A DNA stretch of 64,000 bases, from contig NC_010321.1 of NCBI RefSeq assembly GCF_000019085.1, forward strand, positions 1,871,001 to 1,935,000, written 5' to 3'. Position 1 is the stretch's first letter. Each line of letters begins with the position of its first letter. The stretch is from Thermoanaerobacter pseudethanolicus ATCC 33223 (GTDB taxonomy: Bacteria > Bacillota > Thermoanaerobacteria > Thermoanaerobacterales > Thermoanaerobacteraceae). Shown here piece after piece: positions 31,640-41,211 of the stretch. A program made the translations under genes and the position numbers. A model generated the notes under the pieces. That model was not told where the DNA came from, did not search any database, and was given only the letters and a program-made list of their open reading frames with translations.

Positions 31640-32655
31640 TTCAATACCTCCTCAATATTTTTAATCACTAAGTCCACAAGCTTAACTGTATTTTCAAAGT
31701 CACTCAGCTTAGCTACAGAATTGAAGGAATGAATATACCTGCAAGGTACAGATATAGCTACCGTCTTTATTCCTCCCTTTGTAAGGTGAATTTTCCCTGC
31801 GTCATTACCACCGCTAGCTATTCTTCTAAACTGATAGGGTATCTTATTCTTTTCTGCTATCTTGACGATTTTATCGATAATCTTTCTATCATACAAAGTA
31901 GTTCTATCCATAAGTGAAATCGCTGGTCCTTTTCCTAGTTCTGTAGAAACCAAATGAGGTTCTGAATCCACAACATCTGCAGCGACAGTGCCTTCTACCA
32001 CTATTGCAAAATCAGGATCTACATTGTAAGCTGCTACACCTGCGCCTCTTAAACCAACTTCTTCTTGAACTGTAAAAGCTGCACAAACAGGATACTCATA
32101 TGTATTCTTCAGAATTTCTATCAGCACGTTACAACCTATCCTATCGTCTAAAGCCTTTGCCTTAACGTATCCATCCCCCAAAAGTTCAAAATTTGATTCA
32201 AAGTAGACATAGTCACCGGGTGAAACGTGCTTTAAAGCTTCTTCTTTAGATGCTGCTCCAATGTCTATATAGAGTTCATCAAAGTCAAGAGGTTTTTCCT
32301 GCTCTCCTTTTTTCTGAAGATGTATAGGTTTTGCACCTATTACCCCGTTTATCTTCTTCTCCCCTACCTTTACTGCTTTGGCTACCAGAATACGGTTGTC
32401 AACTCCGCCCACAGGAGAAAAACTTAATGTCCCGTCTTCATTTACAGACTTCACCATTAAAGCAACTTCATCCATGTGAGCAGCCAGCATCACCTTTGGT
32501 TTTTCCTTTTTCCCTTTTTTGCAGGCTATCAAATTTCCAATTCTATCCACATAAAGCTCATCCACATAAGGTTTAACTATCTCTTTTATCTTCTCTCTTA
32601 CCTCTTTTTCATCTCCAGAAGCACCTAAAAGCTCAGTTAACTCCTTTAATAGCAT
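31636..32655 (-). CDS. M42-family aminopeptidase, second gene of array A
   Basis: A 339-residue M42 peptidase, with ligands in MLAAHMDEVAL, KALDDRIGCN, TVQEEVGLRGAG and CRYIHSFNS. At the position of the usual metal-binding Asp it has Glu (AIVVEGTVAAD), a change also present in the array B counterpart at 55228 and so conserved. It overlaps both neighbours (10 and 4 bp), implying coupled translation. The three paralogues may form mixed or separate TET assemblies with different cleavage preferences; this is inference. Confidence 0.93.
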   Translation of the reverse strand: MLLKELTELLGASGDEKEVREKIKEIVKPYVDELYVDRIGNLIACKKGKKEKPKVMLAAHMDEVALMVKSVNEDGTLSFSPVGGVDNRILVAKAVKVGEKKINGVIGAKPIHLQKKGEQEKPLDFDELYIDIGAASKEEALKHVSPGDYVYFESNFELLGDGYVKAKALDDRIGCNVLIEILKNTYEYPVCAAFTVQEEVGLRGAGVAAYNVDPDFAIVVEGTVAADVVDSEPHLVSTELGKGPAISLMDRTTLYDRKIIDKIVKIAEKNKIPYQFRRIASGGNDAGKIHLTKGGIKTVAISVPCRYIHSFNSVAKLSDFENTVKLVDLVIKNIEEVLK

Positions 32656-33686
32656 AAATGTCCCTCCAATTCCTCAGGCAGATTGGCAATATAGTGAGCA
32701 AGCAACCTGCCACTTTCTATTATGTCTTTCATATTAGCAGTTTCCACAGAAGTATGCATGTACTTCAAAGGTATTGACACAAGCCCTGTAGGAACTCCTT
32801 TTTTTGACACCTGGATTGCCCATGCATCAGTGCCTGAATGCCCAGGAAGCGGCTCTATCTGATAATTTATATTGTATTTTTTAGCTATATCTACAAGCCC
32901 TTTATATACAGCAGGATGAATATTGGGTCCCTTCCCTATGGCAGGCCCTTTCCCTATCTCTATGTCGCGGCTAACTCCCCTCGCTTTCGCATGAGTCACG
33001 TCAATCGCTATAGCTATGTCAGGTTCAATATTGTAAGAAGAAGTTGTAGCTCCTCTTACCCCCACCTCTTCCTGAAGAGTAACTACAGCATACACGTCGT
33101 GATAATGGTATACCTTCTTGAGCTCCTCAAGGCATACTGCCATCACCACAACCCCTGCTCTATCGTCCAGAGCTTTCCCCGATACATTCTCATTCAAAAG
33201 CTCTTTAAACTCCCTCTTTACAGTTATTATATCTCCAATACTTACAAGTTTCTCTACCTCTTCTTTTGGAAGCCCGACATCTACATACATATCGTCTATT
33301 TTTATCGCCTTTTTCATATCCTCCGAAGACAAAAGATGTGGCGGTTTACTTCCTATAACCCCCAATAATTCCTTTTTGCCGTGAACTATAACTTCCTGTG
33401 AAGGAAGAGTCCTTTGGTCCACTCCTCCAACAGGAGTAAACTTTATAAATCCTTTCTCATCAATATCTTTCACCATAAGCCCTATTTCATCCAGATGGGC
33501 TGCTAACATCACCTTGTACTTGCCTTTTGTGCCCTTCTTTTTAAAAATAAGATTGCCAAAATTGTCTTCTTTAACTTCATCTGAAATTGGTTCAAATTCT
33601 TTTTTTAAGAGGTCATAAATTCCTCTCTCATGTCCAGAAACCCCGTGATTTTCACTAAGCTTTTTTAATAAATCCTTATAATCCAT
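32646..33686 (-). CDS. M42-family aminopeptidase, first gene of array A
   Basis: The first gene of the three-gene peptidase operon, 346 residues, following GGAAGGGG. Ligands are His in MLAAHLDEIGLM, Asp in GKALDDRAGV, Glu pair in LQEEVGVRG, Asp in IAIDVTHAKARG and His in LKYMHTSVET. The region between the Asp and last His has SGTDAWAIQVS. Its partner in array B begins at 57281 and has almost the same layout. Confidence 0.93.
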   Translation of the reverse strand: MDYKDLLKKLSENHGVSGHERGIYDLLKKEFEPISDEVKEDNFGNLIFKKKGTKGKYKVMLAAHLDEIGLMVKDIDEKGFIKFTPVGGVDQRTLPSQEVIVHGKKELLGVIGSKPPHLLSSEDMKKAIKIDDMYVDVGLPKEEVEKLVSIGDIITVKREFKELLNENVSGKALDDRAGVVVMAVCLEELKKVYHYHDVYAVVTLQEEVGVRGATTSSYNIEPDIAIAIDVTHAKARGVSRDIEIGKGPAIGKGPNIHPAVYKGLVDIAKKYNINYQIEPLPGHSGTDAWAIQVSKKGVPTGLVSIPLKYMHTSVETANMKDIIESGRLLAHYIANLPEELEGHLCY

Positions 33687-33832
33687 TTTCTACCCCTTCC
33701 CGTATAGTTTTATTAAACCACCTTCAAATTTTAATGATTAACCTCTACAAGTTTATTATTTCTACATAGATCTTTAAATTCCTTCTTATTTTTTCTAGCT
33801 TAAAAATTGTTTTAATAATTTTTTAAAACTCA

Positions 33833-33871
33833 TTGACAAAAAAGTTTTATAGTGTTATATAATTATATAAC
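33833..33871 (+). promoter_or_regulatory. Promoter overlapped by an 18-bp perfect palindrome (YtrA-type operator)
   Basis: TTGACA (33833-33838) is followed by TATA-rich -10 sequence around 33855-33863. GTTATATAATTATATAAC (33854-33871) is its own reverse complement and covers the -10. GntR proteins of the YtrA subfamily usually repress their own ABC operon through such A/T-rich palindromes; the YtrA-like gene here lies 1.1 kb downstream. Confidence 0.75.
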
Positions 33872-33897
33872 AGTATAAAACTTTGGGAGGTCGTCTT

Positions 33898-35022
33898 ATG
33901 AATCAAAATTTAATTGAAACTATTGTATTTTTAGTGGCTTTTGTAGCCTTAGTAACCGGTTTTATTTTCCTATTCTCAAGCAAAACTTCAAATTTGCCCA
34001 TTGTAAAAACTTTTAAAGAAAGTGCCACTATAAGAGTAGCTGCATCAGGAGTTAGCATCTTATTAGCTTGGATTTCTCCATGGATTTCTTTAAAAGTATT
34101 GCTTTTTATTTTATCTTTTGTACTTTTAATAAGTATCTTCCCTATAAGAAAAGGGCTATCTTCTTCACTTTCAATTGTTTTACTCGTATTATTTATAATG
34201 GTAATTACCGTACCAATTTTAGGAATGGGTTTATTTTTTAATGTTAAGACAAAAACTATAAAAGACAATGGCACAAAAATTGATATTCCAGGTATTCATA
34301 TTAATATTCCTCCAATAACTATCCCGAATAGTTCTAATTATGACTTACGCCCTCATGAAAATTTTCTGCCGGATAAATCAATTTCAGTAAAAGACATAGA
34401 TAGCATATCTATTAAAGTCTCCTCAGAAATTGAGTTGGAACTTGTTGAAGGCGATACTTTGTCTTATCCTTCTCGATTAATAGAAACCGGAGATAATAAA
34501 GTTTTACATTTAGAAGAATTTTCTCCTATAAAAAATTCTACTTATGTTATAAAATTAGGTACATCACTTGCAAAAAACCTTGATATTGATTGTACATCAG
34601 TCAAGATAATTGGTAGTGGAAACATTAAAGACATTCATATAAACTCTGTTGGAACTACAATAAATGCTGATATCGTATCAGAAAATAACATTTATATAAA
34701 CACCGTTGGTTTTGACTTGAATGGCAAATTAAAAGGTAAAAACTTAAATCTCAATACTACAGGGAGTAACATAAAAGGAGAATTAGATTTTGATAAAATC
34801 ATATTAGACGCCACTGGTGTAAATATTGATATAAAATCAAAATTTAACAATTTTAATATAAATGCCACTTCTTTAAATGGAACACTTGAAATTTTAAATA
34901 CTCCTGATGAAACTGGTGAATTTTATATAGATGCAACAGGCGGTTCTTTAAAAATTATAAACAAAAGCAAAGCTCCTATCGACATAAAAAATTCAGGCAT
35001 TATAAAATTAATCAGAGAGTGA
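33898..35022 (+). CDS. Membrane protein with N-terminal helices and beta-rich adhesin-like (DUF4097) region
   Basis: A 374-residue protein. Four hydrophobic helices occupy about residues 5-110. The rest is an extracellular or cytoplasmic beta-rich region with repeating strands (IKIIGSGNIKDIHINSVGTT, LNLNTTGSNIKG, INATSLNGTLEI), like the right-handed beta-helix of DUF4097/toast-rack proteins. It starts at 33898 after GGGAGG. It is the first gene of a four-gene operon with a GntR regulator and an ABC transporter, so a role in envelope stress or antimicrobial peptide response is plausible but unproven. Confidence 0.75.
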   Translation: MNQNLIETIVFLVAFVALVTGFIFLFSSKTSNLPIVKTFKESATIRVAASGVSILLAWISPWISLKVLLFILSFVLLISIFPIRKGLSSSLSIVLLVLFIMVITVPILGMGLFFNVKTKTIKDNGTKIDIPGIHINIPPITIPNSSNYDLRPHENFLPDKSISVKDIDSISIKVSSEIELELVEGDTLSYPSRLIETGDNKVLHLEEFSPIKNSTYVIKLGTSLAKNLDIDCTSVKIIGSGNIKDIHINSVGTTINADIVSENNIYINTVGFDLNGKLKGKNLNLNTTGSNIKGELDFDKIILDATGVNIDIKSKFNNFNINATSLNGTLEILNTPDETGEFYIDATGGSLKIINKSKAPIDIKNSGIIKLIRE

Positions 35023-35031
35023 TGGTGCAAA

Positions 35032-35388
35032 ATGCTAAGAAAAGTAGATAAACACAGTGGAGTGCCTGCATATTTACAAATAGTAAACATGATAAAATCA
35101 GAAATTTTATTAGGTAACCTTCAAAAAGGCAGTCAACTTCCATCTATCAGAGATTTACAGGTGATATTTGACGTAAATATAAATACAGTTATAAAAGCTT
35201 TAGAAAAATTAAAAAACGAAGGATATATAGAGTCAGAGCAAGGCATAGGATATTTTATAAAGAAAGACATTGATGTAGAAGAAGGTGTAATAAAAATTAT
35301 AAGAGAATGTGTCACAAAATTGAAAAACAGTCGTATAGACTATTATACTTCTATGTTGATTTTCGAGGAGGTCTGGAAAAATGAATGA
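35032..35388 (+). CDS. YtrA-subfamily GntR transcriptional regulator
   Basis: A 118-residue short GntR regulator: winged helix (about residues 10-75; SIRDLQVIFDVNINTVIKAL) plus two C-terminal dimerisation helices and no ligand domain. YtrA-type repressors control adjacent ABC-transporter operons in response to cell-wall-active compounds or other stress. The palindrome at 33854 is the likely operator. It overlaps the following membrane gene by 8 bp. A fragment of a paralogue survives at 57412. Confidence 0.9.
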   Translation: MLRKVDKHSGVPAYLQIVNMIKSEILLGNLQKGSQLPSIRDLQVIFDVNINTVIKALEKLKNEGYIESEQGIGYFIKKDIDVEEGVIKIIRECVTKLKNSRIDYYTSMLIFEEVWKNE

Positions 35389-35971
35389 AGTGATAAATAA
35401 AATGGATATTTATATACAGAAAGAATTAAAGGAGAAAACTGTAAGAATACTTTTTCTTACTTTTCTACTATTCATACCAGTAATATTAATCAAAACAATT
35501 GCACTTTTGTTTTTATCTGCCACTTTTATAGTGTATGATATAAGGCATCAAAATGCAGAACTTTTATACTTCCTACCTTTTTCTAAAAAAGAATTGTTCC
35601 TTTACAATCTCATTTTCTTAAGCCTTGTTGTGATTGTAACCTCTGCTATTGGAGAAATATTTTTAGGAGTCCCTTTTATAAATAAATTTGAGCCTATTTT
35701 GAGAAGTTTAATACTTTTACTTGCAATCTTTGGTCTTCAAATGGCTTTTTCTGGCTTTGAAATGGACGGACTAGGCTGGAGCGCTTTTGTGGTTATTTTA
35801 GATGCACTTTTAGGTAATATAGGTACAACAGATATCAATAGCTTTGCCTTCAATCCTTACAGCCTGATAAGTTTTACTCGGCAGGGAAATTTACTTCTAT
35901 CCTTGATATACTCATCCCTCATTTGTCTCTTGGGCTTCTGGTCATATGTAATAAAAGGCGGTGAAAATTAA
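35381..35971 (+). CDS. ABC transporter membrane subunit, small
   Basis: A 196-residue protein with about six hydrophobic segments; probably the permease of the adjacent ATPase, although short for an ABC-2 type permease. The early region with YDIRHQNAELLYFLPFSKKE resembles the loop between the first helices of ABC-2 proteins. It shares the last base of its stop codon with the ATPase start. The C-terminal quarter, from GTTDINSFAFNPYSLISFTR, is conserved in the scar at 57412-57600. Confidence 0.75.
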   Translation: MNEVINKMDIYIQKELKEKTVRILFLTFLLFIPVILIKTIALLFLSATFIVYDIRHQNAELLYFLPFSKKELFLYNLIFLSLVVIVTSAIGEIFLGVPFINKFEPILRSLILLLAIFGLQMAFSGFEMDGLGWSAFVVILDALLGNIGTTDINSFAFNPYSLISFTRQGNLLLSLIYSSLICLLGFWSYVIKGGEN

Positions 35972-36768
35972 TGTACACATTAGAAGTAAAGAATCTAAGT
36001 AAACAAATTGATGGAAAACAAATACTCTCCAATGTAACTTTTAAAGTAGAAGAAGGAGAAATAATGGCACTTGTGGGTCCAAACGGTGCAGGAAAAACCA
36101 CAACATTAAAATGCATAATGAACGCAGTAAAAAAGGATTCAGGCGAAATATTCATATTCGAAAAGCCTTTTCACCCTTCTATAAAAAAAGATATAGCGTT
36201 TGTTACAGAACACAGAAAAGTCTTTAACAATTTACAACTGGCAGACTATTACAAACTGTACAAAACTCTGTATCCATCATGGGATGATATGTTTTTTAAA
36301 AACTTTCTCTCCCGATATGGCTTTAACTTAAATGAAGAAATGCAAAAATTCTCAAGGGGTCAAAAAACTCTTATATTAGCGATATTAGCTTTTTCAACAA
36401 ATGCAAAACTCATAATACTGGATGAGCCTACACAGCACCTTGACCCGGCTGCTAGGTTTGAACTTATAGAAATAATAAAGCAATACGTCAATGAAAAGAA
36501 GGGCACTATTTTACTTTCTTCTCATGAAATATTTGAATTAGAAGAATACGCCACAAGTTTTGCCATAATAAAAGATGGAAAAATACTATATACAGATTCC
36601 ATTGATGAAGCGAAACAAAAACACAGAATAGTTAGCCTAAATGAAAACATAAAAGGGGCAAAAGTAATCGCAGTAATGAATAACGAAGTTTTAGTACAAA
36701 CTGAAGAAGATATAGGTGAATATCCCCGCTTAAATCAAATAATTGTAGGCTACCTAAAAAGTACCTAA
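35971..36768 (+). CDS. ABC transporter ATP-binding protein
   Basis: A 265-residue single-domain ATPase with Walker A GPNGAGKTT (about residues 36-44), a divergent signature (KFSRGQKTLI) and Walker B LIILDEPTQHLDP, followed by the switch His in LLSSHE. It is of the YtrB/EcsA drug-or-bacitracin exporter kind. It completes the membrane protein, GntR, permease, ATPase operon and is followed by a strong terminator. Confidence 0.92.
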   Translation: MYTLEVKNLSKQIDGKQILSNVTFKVEEGEIMALVGPNGAGKTTTLKCIMNAVKKDSGEIFIFEKPFHPSIKKDIAFVTEHRKVFNNLQLADYYKLYKTLYPSWDDMFFKNFLSRYGFNLNEEMQKFSRGQKTLILAILAFSTNAKLIILDEPTQHLDPAARFELIEIIKQYVNEKKGTILLSSHEIFELEEYATSFAIIKDGKILYTDSIDEAKQKHRIVSLNENIKGAKVIAVMNNEVLVQTEEDIGEYPRLNQIIVGYLKST

Positions 36769-36829
36769 TAAACAAGGTAACAATAAGAAATTTAAATTGA
36801 TTTTCCTATAAAACATCTATTTGATTCTC

Positions 36830-36861
36830 CCCCTCTGAGATGTAAATCTAGCTCAGAGGGG
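36830..36861 (+). terminator. Terminator of the YtrA/ABC operon
   Basis: CCCCTCTGAG (36830-36839) and CTCAGAGGGG (36852-36861) form a perfect 10-bp stem with a 12-nt loop, followed by TATTTT. Confidence 0.8.
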
Positions 36862-36904
36862 TATTTTCACAGTTGGTGTACCAATTTATTTTTAAAGCTA
36901 TTTC

Positions 36905-37297
36905 TTACTTCTTGCTGACTATAAAAATCAATGAATATCCTGCTACCACAGATAGTGCATTAATAACATGTCCTAGTACATAAGAAAGGTCCAATAAGAT
37001 GGGATAAAAATACAAAAAAACTACTGCAAATAAGGGTAAAATAAAAGCCAATAGACATTTATAATTTATCATCCAATTCCCTTCTTTCTTTGTTTCACTT
37101 AAAAAGAAAGGAATTGTTAATAATATTCCTAAAGCGAAATAAAAAATTAGATTACCCCACACAAGTATTATTTGGTTGTATGTAACTTCTGAAATACGGA
37201 TTATCTTTTGTAACAATATGTTACCTACCATTAAATAAATATATATTAGCAATATAAAAAATATCTTAAACTCTACATTTTCTTCTTTCATTAACAC
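36905..37297 (-). CDS. Small membrane protein, unknown
   Basis: A 130-residue protein with four predicted membrane helices (about residues 10-30, 42-62, 75-98, 103-125) and a short Lys end. A ribosome site (GGGAGAG) precedes the start. No family is recognised and no conserved motif is visible. It starts a series of minus-strand genes for membrane or exported proteins. Confidence 0.6.
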   Translation of the reverse strand: MLMKEENVEFKIFFILLIYIYLMVGNILLQKIIRISEVTYNQIILVWGNLIFYFALGILLTIPFFLSETKKEGNWMINYKCLLAFILPLFAVVFLYFYPILLDLSYVLGHVINALSVVAGYSLIFIVSKK

Positions 37298-37373
37298 TCT
37301 CCCTTTCTTTTATTTTTATAAAAAAGAATACCTCTGTGTTATTGTAATACTTTTCAATTCTTTTAATTTAATA

Positions 37374-37635
37374 TCAATTTACATATCCATTATTTAACAT
37401 CAACACCCATTCACTACTAGTCTCCCTATGAAGTGTTACCCATGAAGTAGAAACATATCCATGCAAAATATCCGTTCTTACAGGTAGCCAACCATAACTT
37501 GAAAGATCATAGTAATAATAGTTTGATGTCGGATAAAAATATTTTGTAGAAGTTAAGGTTATGTGTTCGTATCCAAAGGACATCTGGTTTAAAAGGCGTT
37601 CTAGTAAAAGGTAAAGGTTTTATATTTTTTCTCAT
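37374..37635 (-). pseudogene. Remnant of a small Tyr/Ser-rich protein
   Basis: A 69-codon frame (37374-37583) encodes a Tyr-rich, Thr/Ser-rich C-terminal piece (YFYPTSNYYYYDLSSYGW, HRETSSEWVLMLNNGYVN). A possible earlier start in another frame (ATG 37635, MRKNIKPLPFTRTPFK) would join it by a frameshift. There is no ribosome site before either. The sequence is protein-like but unrecognised, probably the end of a larger secreted protein. The 170 bp to the right hold nothing recognisable. Confidence 0.35.
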
Positions 37636-37809
37636 TGCTACTATTATCAATTGATATTTTTTAATATTTTGTAAAATTTATACATTTTTAAATCTTGTAA
37701 AACCTCTTAAGTATTCTTTACGGTTATTATAATATATATTTTTTCCAACGTCTATAGAGCAATAGTATTATAAAAAATTTTTTCATTCCCCTCTCCTACC
37801 TCTACAAAA

Positions 37810-38535
37810 TCAATCTACTCTGAAGCCTCTAAACATATCTTTATATTTTTCATCAATCGATATTTTAGCCTGTTTTACATATTGATCTATTATATTGTCA
37901 AAATACTTTTTATACTCATTTTGCACCTCTATGGTCATTTTATCCGTTTTCTTCAATTCCCCATTTTTAATTCCTTCATTGATTATCGCATTGTACAGCT
38001 TATCAAAAAGCAACATTCTTTTTACATTGTATCTCTCATAATCGTTCCAGTATTCCTCATATCTCATACCACTTGCAGAAATTAACTCTTTCAATTTTCC
38101 CTCCGCTTCAGGAAATTCTTTAAATTGTTGTTTCTCTTTTTCAATATATGAATTTATTTCATCTTCAGATACCTTTAGATTGTATTTCATAGCAAGATAT
38201 TCTTTTACTTTCTCTCTCACCAATTTATTTAAAACAAAATTATTTATATCGTTTACCTGTCCTTCCGATGCCAATGTCAATCCCTTACGCAATTCAAATT
38301 CGTTTTTATATATCGGTATACCGTTAGCCTCTGCAATCACATCCCCTTCATTGACTTTCAATTTGTCTTTATTACCCTTTAAAAAACTGCCTACTTTTTC
38401 AATAATTTTATCAAACTGTGATTGATTTGGCCCATCCCCTGCACTAACTCTCGAGACTGACAATCCAAGGGCAATTATACTCAATGATAAAACAATGGCA
38501 AAAGCGATTAATAAAAAAGTTTTTGTTTTCCTCAT
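37810..38535 (-). CDS. SurA-N-like exported protein
   Basis: A 241-residue protein with an N-terminal signal or anchor helix (about 5-27, Ala/Leu-rich, ending VSRVSAG). The mature part matches the SurA/PpiC N-terminal chaperone domain (EANGIPIYKNEFELR, then NNFVLNKLVREKVKEYLA and NLKVSEDEINSYIEKEKQQF). No parvulin isomerase domain follows. Start 38535 is preferred over a start five codons earlier because GGAGGTAGG lies just before it. It may help fold exported proteins at the membrane surface. Confidence 0.78.
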   Translation of the reverse strand: MRKTKTFLLIAFAIVLSLSIIALGLSVSRVSAGDGPNQSQFDKIIEKVGSFLKGNKDKLKVNEGDVIAEANGIPIYKNEFELRKGLTLASEGQVNDINNFVLNKLVREKVKEYLAMKYNLKVSEDEINSYIEKEKQQFKEFPEAEGKLKELISASGMRYEEYWNDYERYNVKRMLLFDKLYNAIINEGIKNGELKKTDKMTIEVQNEYKKYFDNIIDQYVKQAKISIDEKYKDMFRGFRVD

Positions 38536-38599
38536 TGCACCTACCTCCAAACAAATATTAATCCTTCCATTCCTAATTTATTTTATTTTTTACTTCGCC

Positions 38600-39022
38600 T
38601 TATCTGATAGATTCCCAAAAAGACTGTAAATAATCCTGTACAATAGAGTTATCGAAAACATCGTATGTATACCCATTTACTATAATTATTTTTTTATTAT
38701 CTTTATCAAAAGCTATAAAGCCGTTCTCTACATGAGAATAAAAATTTATTACATAATAAGAAAAATCTATTTTTCTTTTTACCGTGCTGCTCATTTTATA
38801 TTTGTATCCTCTTAACCATTCGGTTAATTCTTTAATTTTTTCTTTATCTTCTGTTATTTTTGGTTGCTCATTTCTTAATATCTCTACTTTATAAACATTA
38901 TCAAGATTAAATCCAATGGCTTCATCAAAGGTCTTTACTCTATATTCATACAGATTTTTAGCCAAAATAGCGATAAAATAAATTATTACAATTAATACAA
39001 TAACTCTTATTTTTCTATACAT
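38600..39022 (-). CDS. Membrane-anchored protein, unknown
   Basis: A 140-residue protein with one N-terminal membrane helix (about residues 5-25) and an outside domain of mixed alpha/beta pattern (VYKVEILRNEQPKITEDKEK, FIAFDKDNKKIIIVNGYTYD). It follows a weak GAGGATGAG ribosome site. The layout resembles small DUF5301-like lipoproteins, but no firm family is recognised. Confidence 0.6.
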   Translation of the reverse strand: MYRKIRVIVLIVIIYFIAILAKNLYEYRVKTFDEAIGFNLDNVYKVEILRNEQPKITEDKEKIKELTEWLRGYKYKMSSTVKRKIDFSYYVINFYSHVENGFIAFDKDNKKIIIVNGYTYDVFDNSIVQDYLQSFWESIR

Positions 39023-39068
39023 TCTGTTCTCATCCTCCTCATTTTCTCCTTATACACCAATTGAAATT

Positions 39069-40159
39069 TTAAAACTTCTTATCCCACGTATAACCGCCAT
39101 TTTCACTGTAAAATAAATTTGTCCCACCCGATGTTGAAGCTAAAGCCCACACTGTTTTATTATCTATAAATTGAATTTGAAATGTACCTTGAGGAATATT
39201 TAGCTTTTCCCATGTATTTCCTCCGTTATTTGTTTTAAATAATTCATCTTCAAATAAAACATACCAGTTTTCTTCATCTAATACATAAATTTCCTTAGGA
39301 GAATTCTTATATATAAAATAAGCTTTTTCTTTCCAACTGTTCCCATTATCTTTGCTTACTAAAAACAGTATTGCAAAATCCTTTTTCACATCATCAAATC
39401 CAGATATTGGCCAAATTATTTCACCATCAACAAATTTAAGAGAATATACAAAAATATATTTATCACTCAATTTTGAAAGCAAAGGAATATTTTTCTTATA
39501 CCATGTATATCCTCCGTCACTTGTCATATATAAACTAGACTTTCCTGGATCCCGCCTTTCTATCGCAACAAAACCGGTCTTTGCATCCGGCAAAAAAATG
39601 AAACTCTTTTTATCTCCCTCATAAGGAAGCAAATTGCGAGATGCCAAAGTAGAATTGGGCAACCCCCCTTGTGAATTAGTGTCCATTCATTGTTTATTAA
39701 TCTATACACATCTACAGGTACATTTCCAGATGCGGTACCATCCTCCTTAAGGACCCAGCCTTGATATGTACCATTAGAATTTAGAAAAAATAATTTACCC
39801 ATATCAAAAGGCACTTCATCATCATACCAGTTTCTACCTCTATTTTCTGTCCTGTAAAGAATCCCATTAGAATAAAGTATCCAAGCATGATCAGAATCCA
39901 TAAAAAACCATTCACGAATGTCACCTATGGCAGAAGTCAAAGCAGTCACCCATGTAGTGCCTCCATCATTTGTAATAAATACTTTATTTTCTCCCATATT
40001 TTCTCCAATAGCCCATCCATTATTTCTATCTATCATTTGGAAATATTGAAAATTAGGAATTAGTTTGTGAAACGTATTACTCTCCTTAACCTCTCTTTTT
40101 GTTTGGCATCCGCCAAATAACAAAGTTAAAATTATCAAAATTACAAGAGCTTTTTTCAT
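39069..40159 (-). pseudogene. YCF48/BNR-repeat lipoprotein, frameshifted in a G tract
   Basis: The first frame (from 40159) encodes a lipoprotein signal with lipobox LLFGGC, then repeats of the WD40/YCF48 type (NNGWAIGENMGENKVFITNDG, DHAWILYSNGILYRTENRG). It leaves frame at a run of six G (plus-strand C at 39663-39668). The second frame continues in register with more repeats (TSDGGYTWYKKN, TNNGGNTWEKLN, YSENGGYTWDKKF) to 39069. One extra G restores a single 363-codon gene. A full-length relative lies at 42853. The promoter is the duplicated 63-bp block at 40186. Confidence 0.82.
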
Positions 40160-40185
40160 TCCTCACCAAAACCTCCCATAAATTC

Positions 40186-40248
40186 TTCTACCAACATTAT
40201 ACCATTATTTCGTTTGTCAGATATTACAAATTGGTTACAAATTATTAA
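40186..40248 (-). promoter_or_regulatory. 63-bp promoter repeat, copy 1
   Basis: This block is 61/63 identical to 42794-42856. On the minus strand it contains the extended -10 TGGTATAAT (40204-40196) about 30 bp before the BNR lipoprotein start, and two TTTGTAA/TGTAACC motifs further upstream. It probably gives the two exported-protein genes the same regulation. Confidence 0.75.
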
Positions 40249-40481
40249 ATTTTTATTAATTCCCCTTAATAATTTGCTTAGAAAATAGCCTTAAAGCTCC
40301 ATATTTCGCAGCAGGCAGTAAATAAAACAAAGAAAAGAGCATTGAAAAAATGAGAGAATTTTTAGGAGAAGATTTCTTAGATGGGTTGTAAATTAGCATA
40401 TAAAACTCTCTTTAATAGGTAGAAGGGTAAATCGGCCGATTAGTCCTTGAAAAAATAAATAATAGAAGGAGGTGGAATCTT
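40249..40481. other. Intergenic region between divergent genes
   Basis: No convincing gene. A 13-codon frame (ATG at 40349, MREFLGEDFLDGL) is too short and lacks a good ribosome site. The right end holds GAAGGAGGTGG, the ribosome site of the next gene. Confidence 0.5.
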
Positions 40482-41170
40482 ATGAGTACCGATCTTAAAA
40501 ATACAATTTTCTCAGTAAACATATTTAATACAAATACTTCTCAATGGGAAAGATATACTCTAAAAGGATTAGAACCAATGCCAAAAGCAGAAAATTTATC
40601 AGTATACGAATTGGCAGATTATAGCTCTGATTTTGATAAATTATATACTACTTATATTTTTACAGATACAAAAACACTAAATCAATGGAATAACTATAGA
40701 AAAGCAATAGGAACTCCTATACGTATCACCCGCGCATATTGCTCTGTTAAACACAATAAAGATTTAGCAAGTAAATATCCTGGACAAGTAGCAAAATATT
40801 CTCAACATATGGCAGGAAAAGCATTTGATATGGTCCCTTATTACGGAAATATAACATTAGAGCAAATGTATAAAATTGCTCTATCCTATTGGACTTTCGT
40901 TGAACCAGATTATAGCAGTCATGTTCATGGTGATGCAAGAGATCCAGGTTCCCCATATTATCCAATAGTTCAATACGGTAGTCAAAATGTTTATGTAGCA
41001 ACTTGCCAGGATGCACTATATTACAATGGTTATCTCACACTTACTGATATAGATGGAATTTTTGGAGATATTACGAAAACGCAGTTATAAAGTTTCAAAA
41101 AGACCATAACTTAACACCTGATGGAATTGTTGGTTCTCAAACTTGGTCTGCATTGCTACCTGATACCTAA
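40482..41170 (+). pseudogene. M15-like peptidoglycan peptidase with C-terminal PG-binding domain, frameshifted
   Basis: Frame 0 (40482-41090) encodes an M15/VanY-like D,D-peptidase-type fold, with QHMAGKAFDMVP and SSHVHGDARDPG as metal-ligand motifs, and no signal peptide. It ends in the first helix of a peptidoglycan-binding domain (TDIDGIFGDITK). The next frame continues with AVIKFQKDHNLTPDGIVGSQ and ends at 41170. Adding one A at the AAAA near 41076 restores a 229-codon gene. Cell-wall hydrolysis by a phage- or spore-type lysin is the likely original role. Confidence 0.78.
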
Positions 41171-41176
41171 ACTAAA

Positions 41177-41205
41177 ACTCCCTCACAATTAAAATGTGAG
41201 GGAGT
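41177..41205. terminator. Bidirectional terminator between convergent genes
   Basis: ACTCCCTCACA (41177-41187) and TGTGAGGGAGT (41195-41205) form a perfect 11-bp stem with a 7-nt loop and T runs beyond. Confidence 0.85.
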
Positions 41206-41211
41206 AATTTT

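Noticed and set aside
32838-33368. 176-residue plus-strand frame inside the first M42 gene
   Set aside because: It is a shadow of the peptidase coding strand; array B shows a broken version at the same place.
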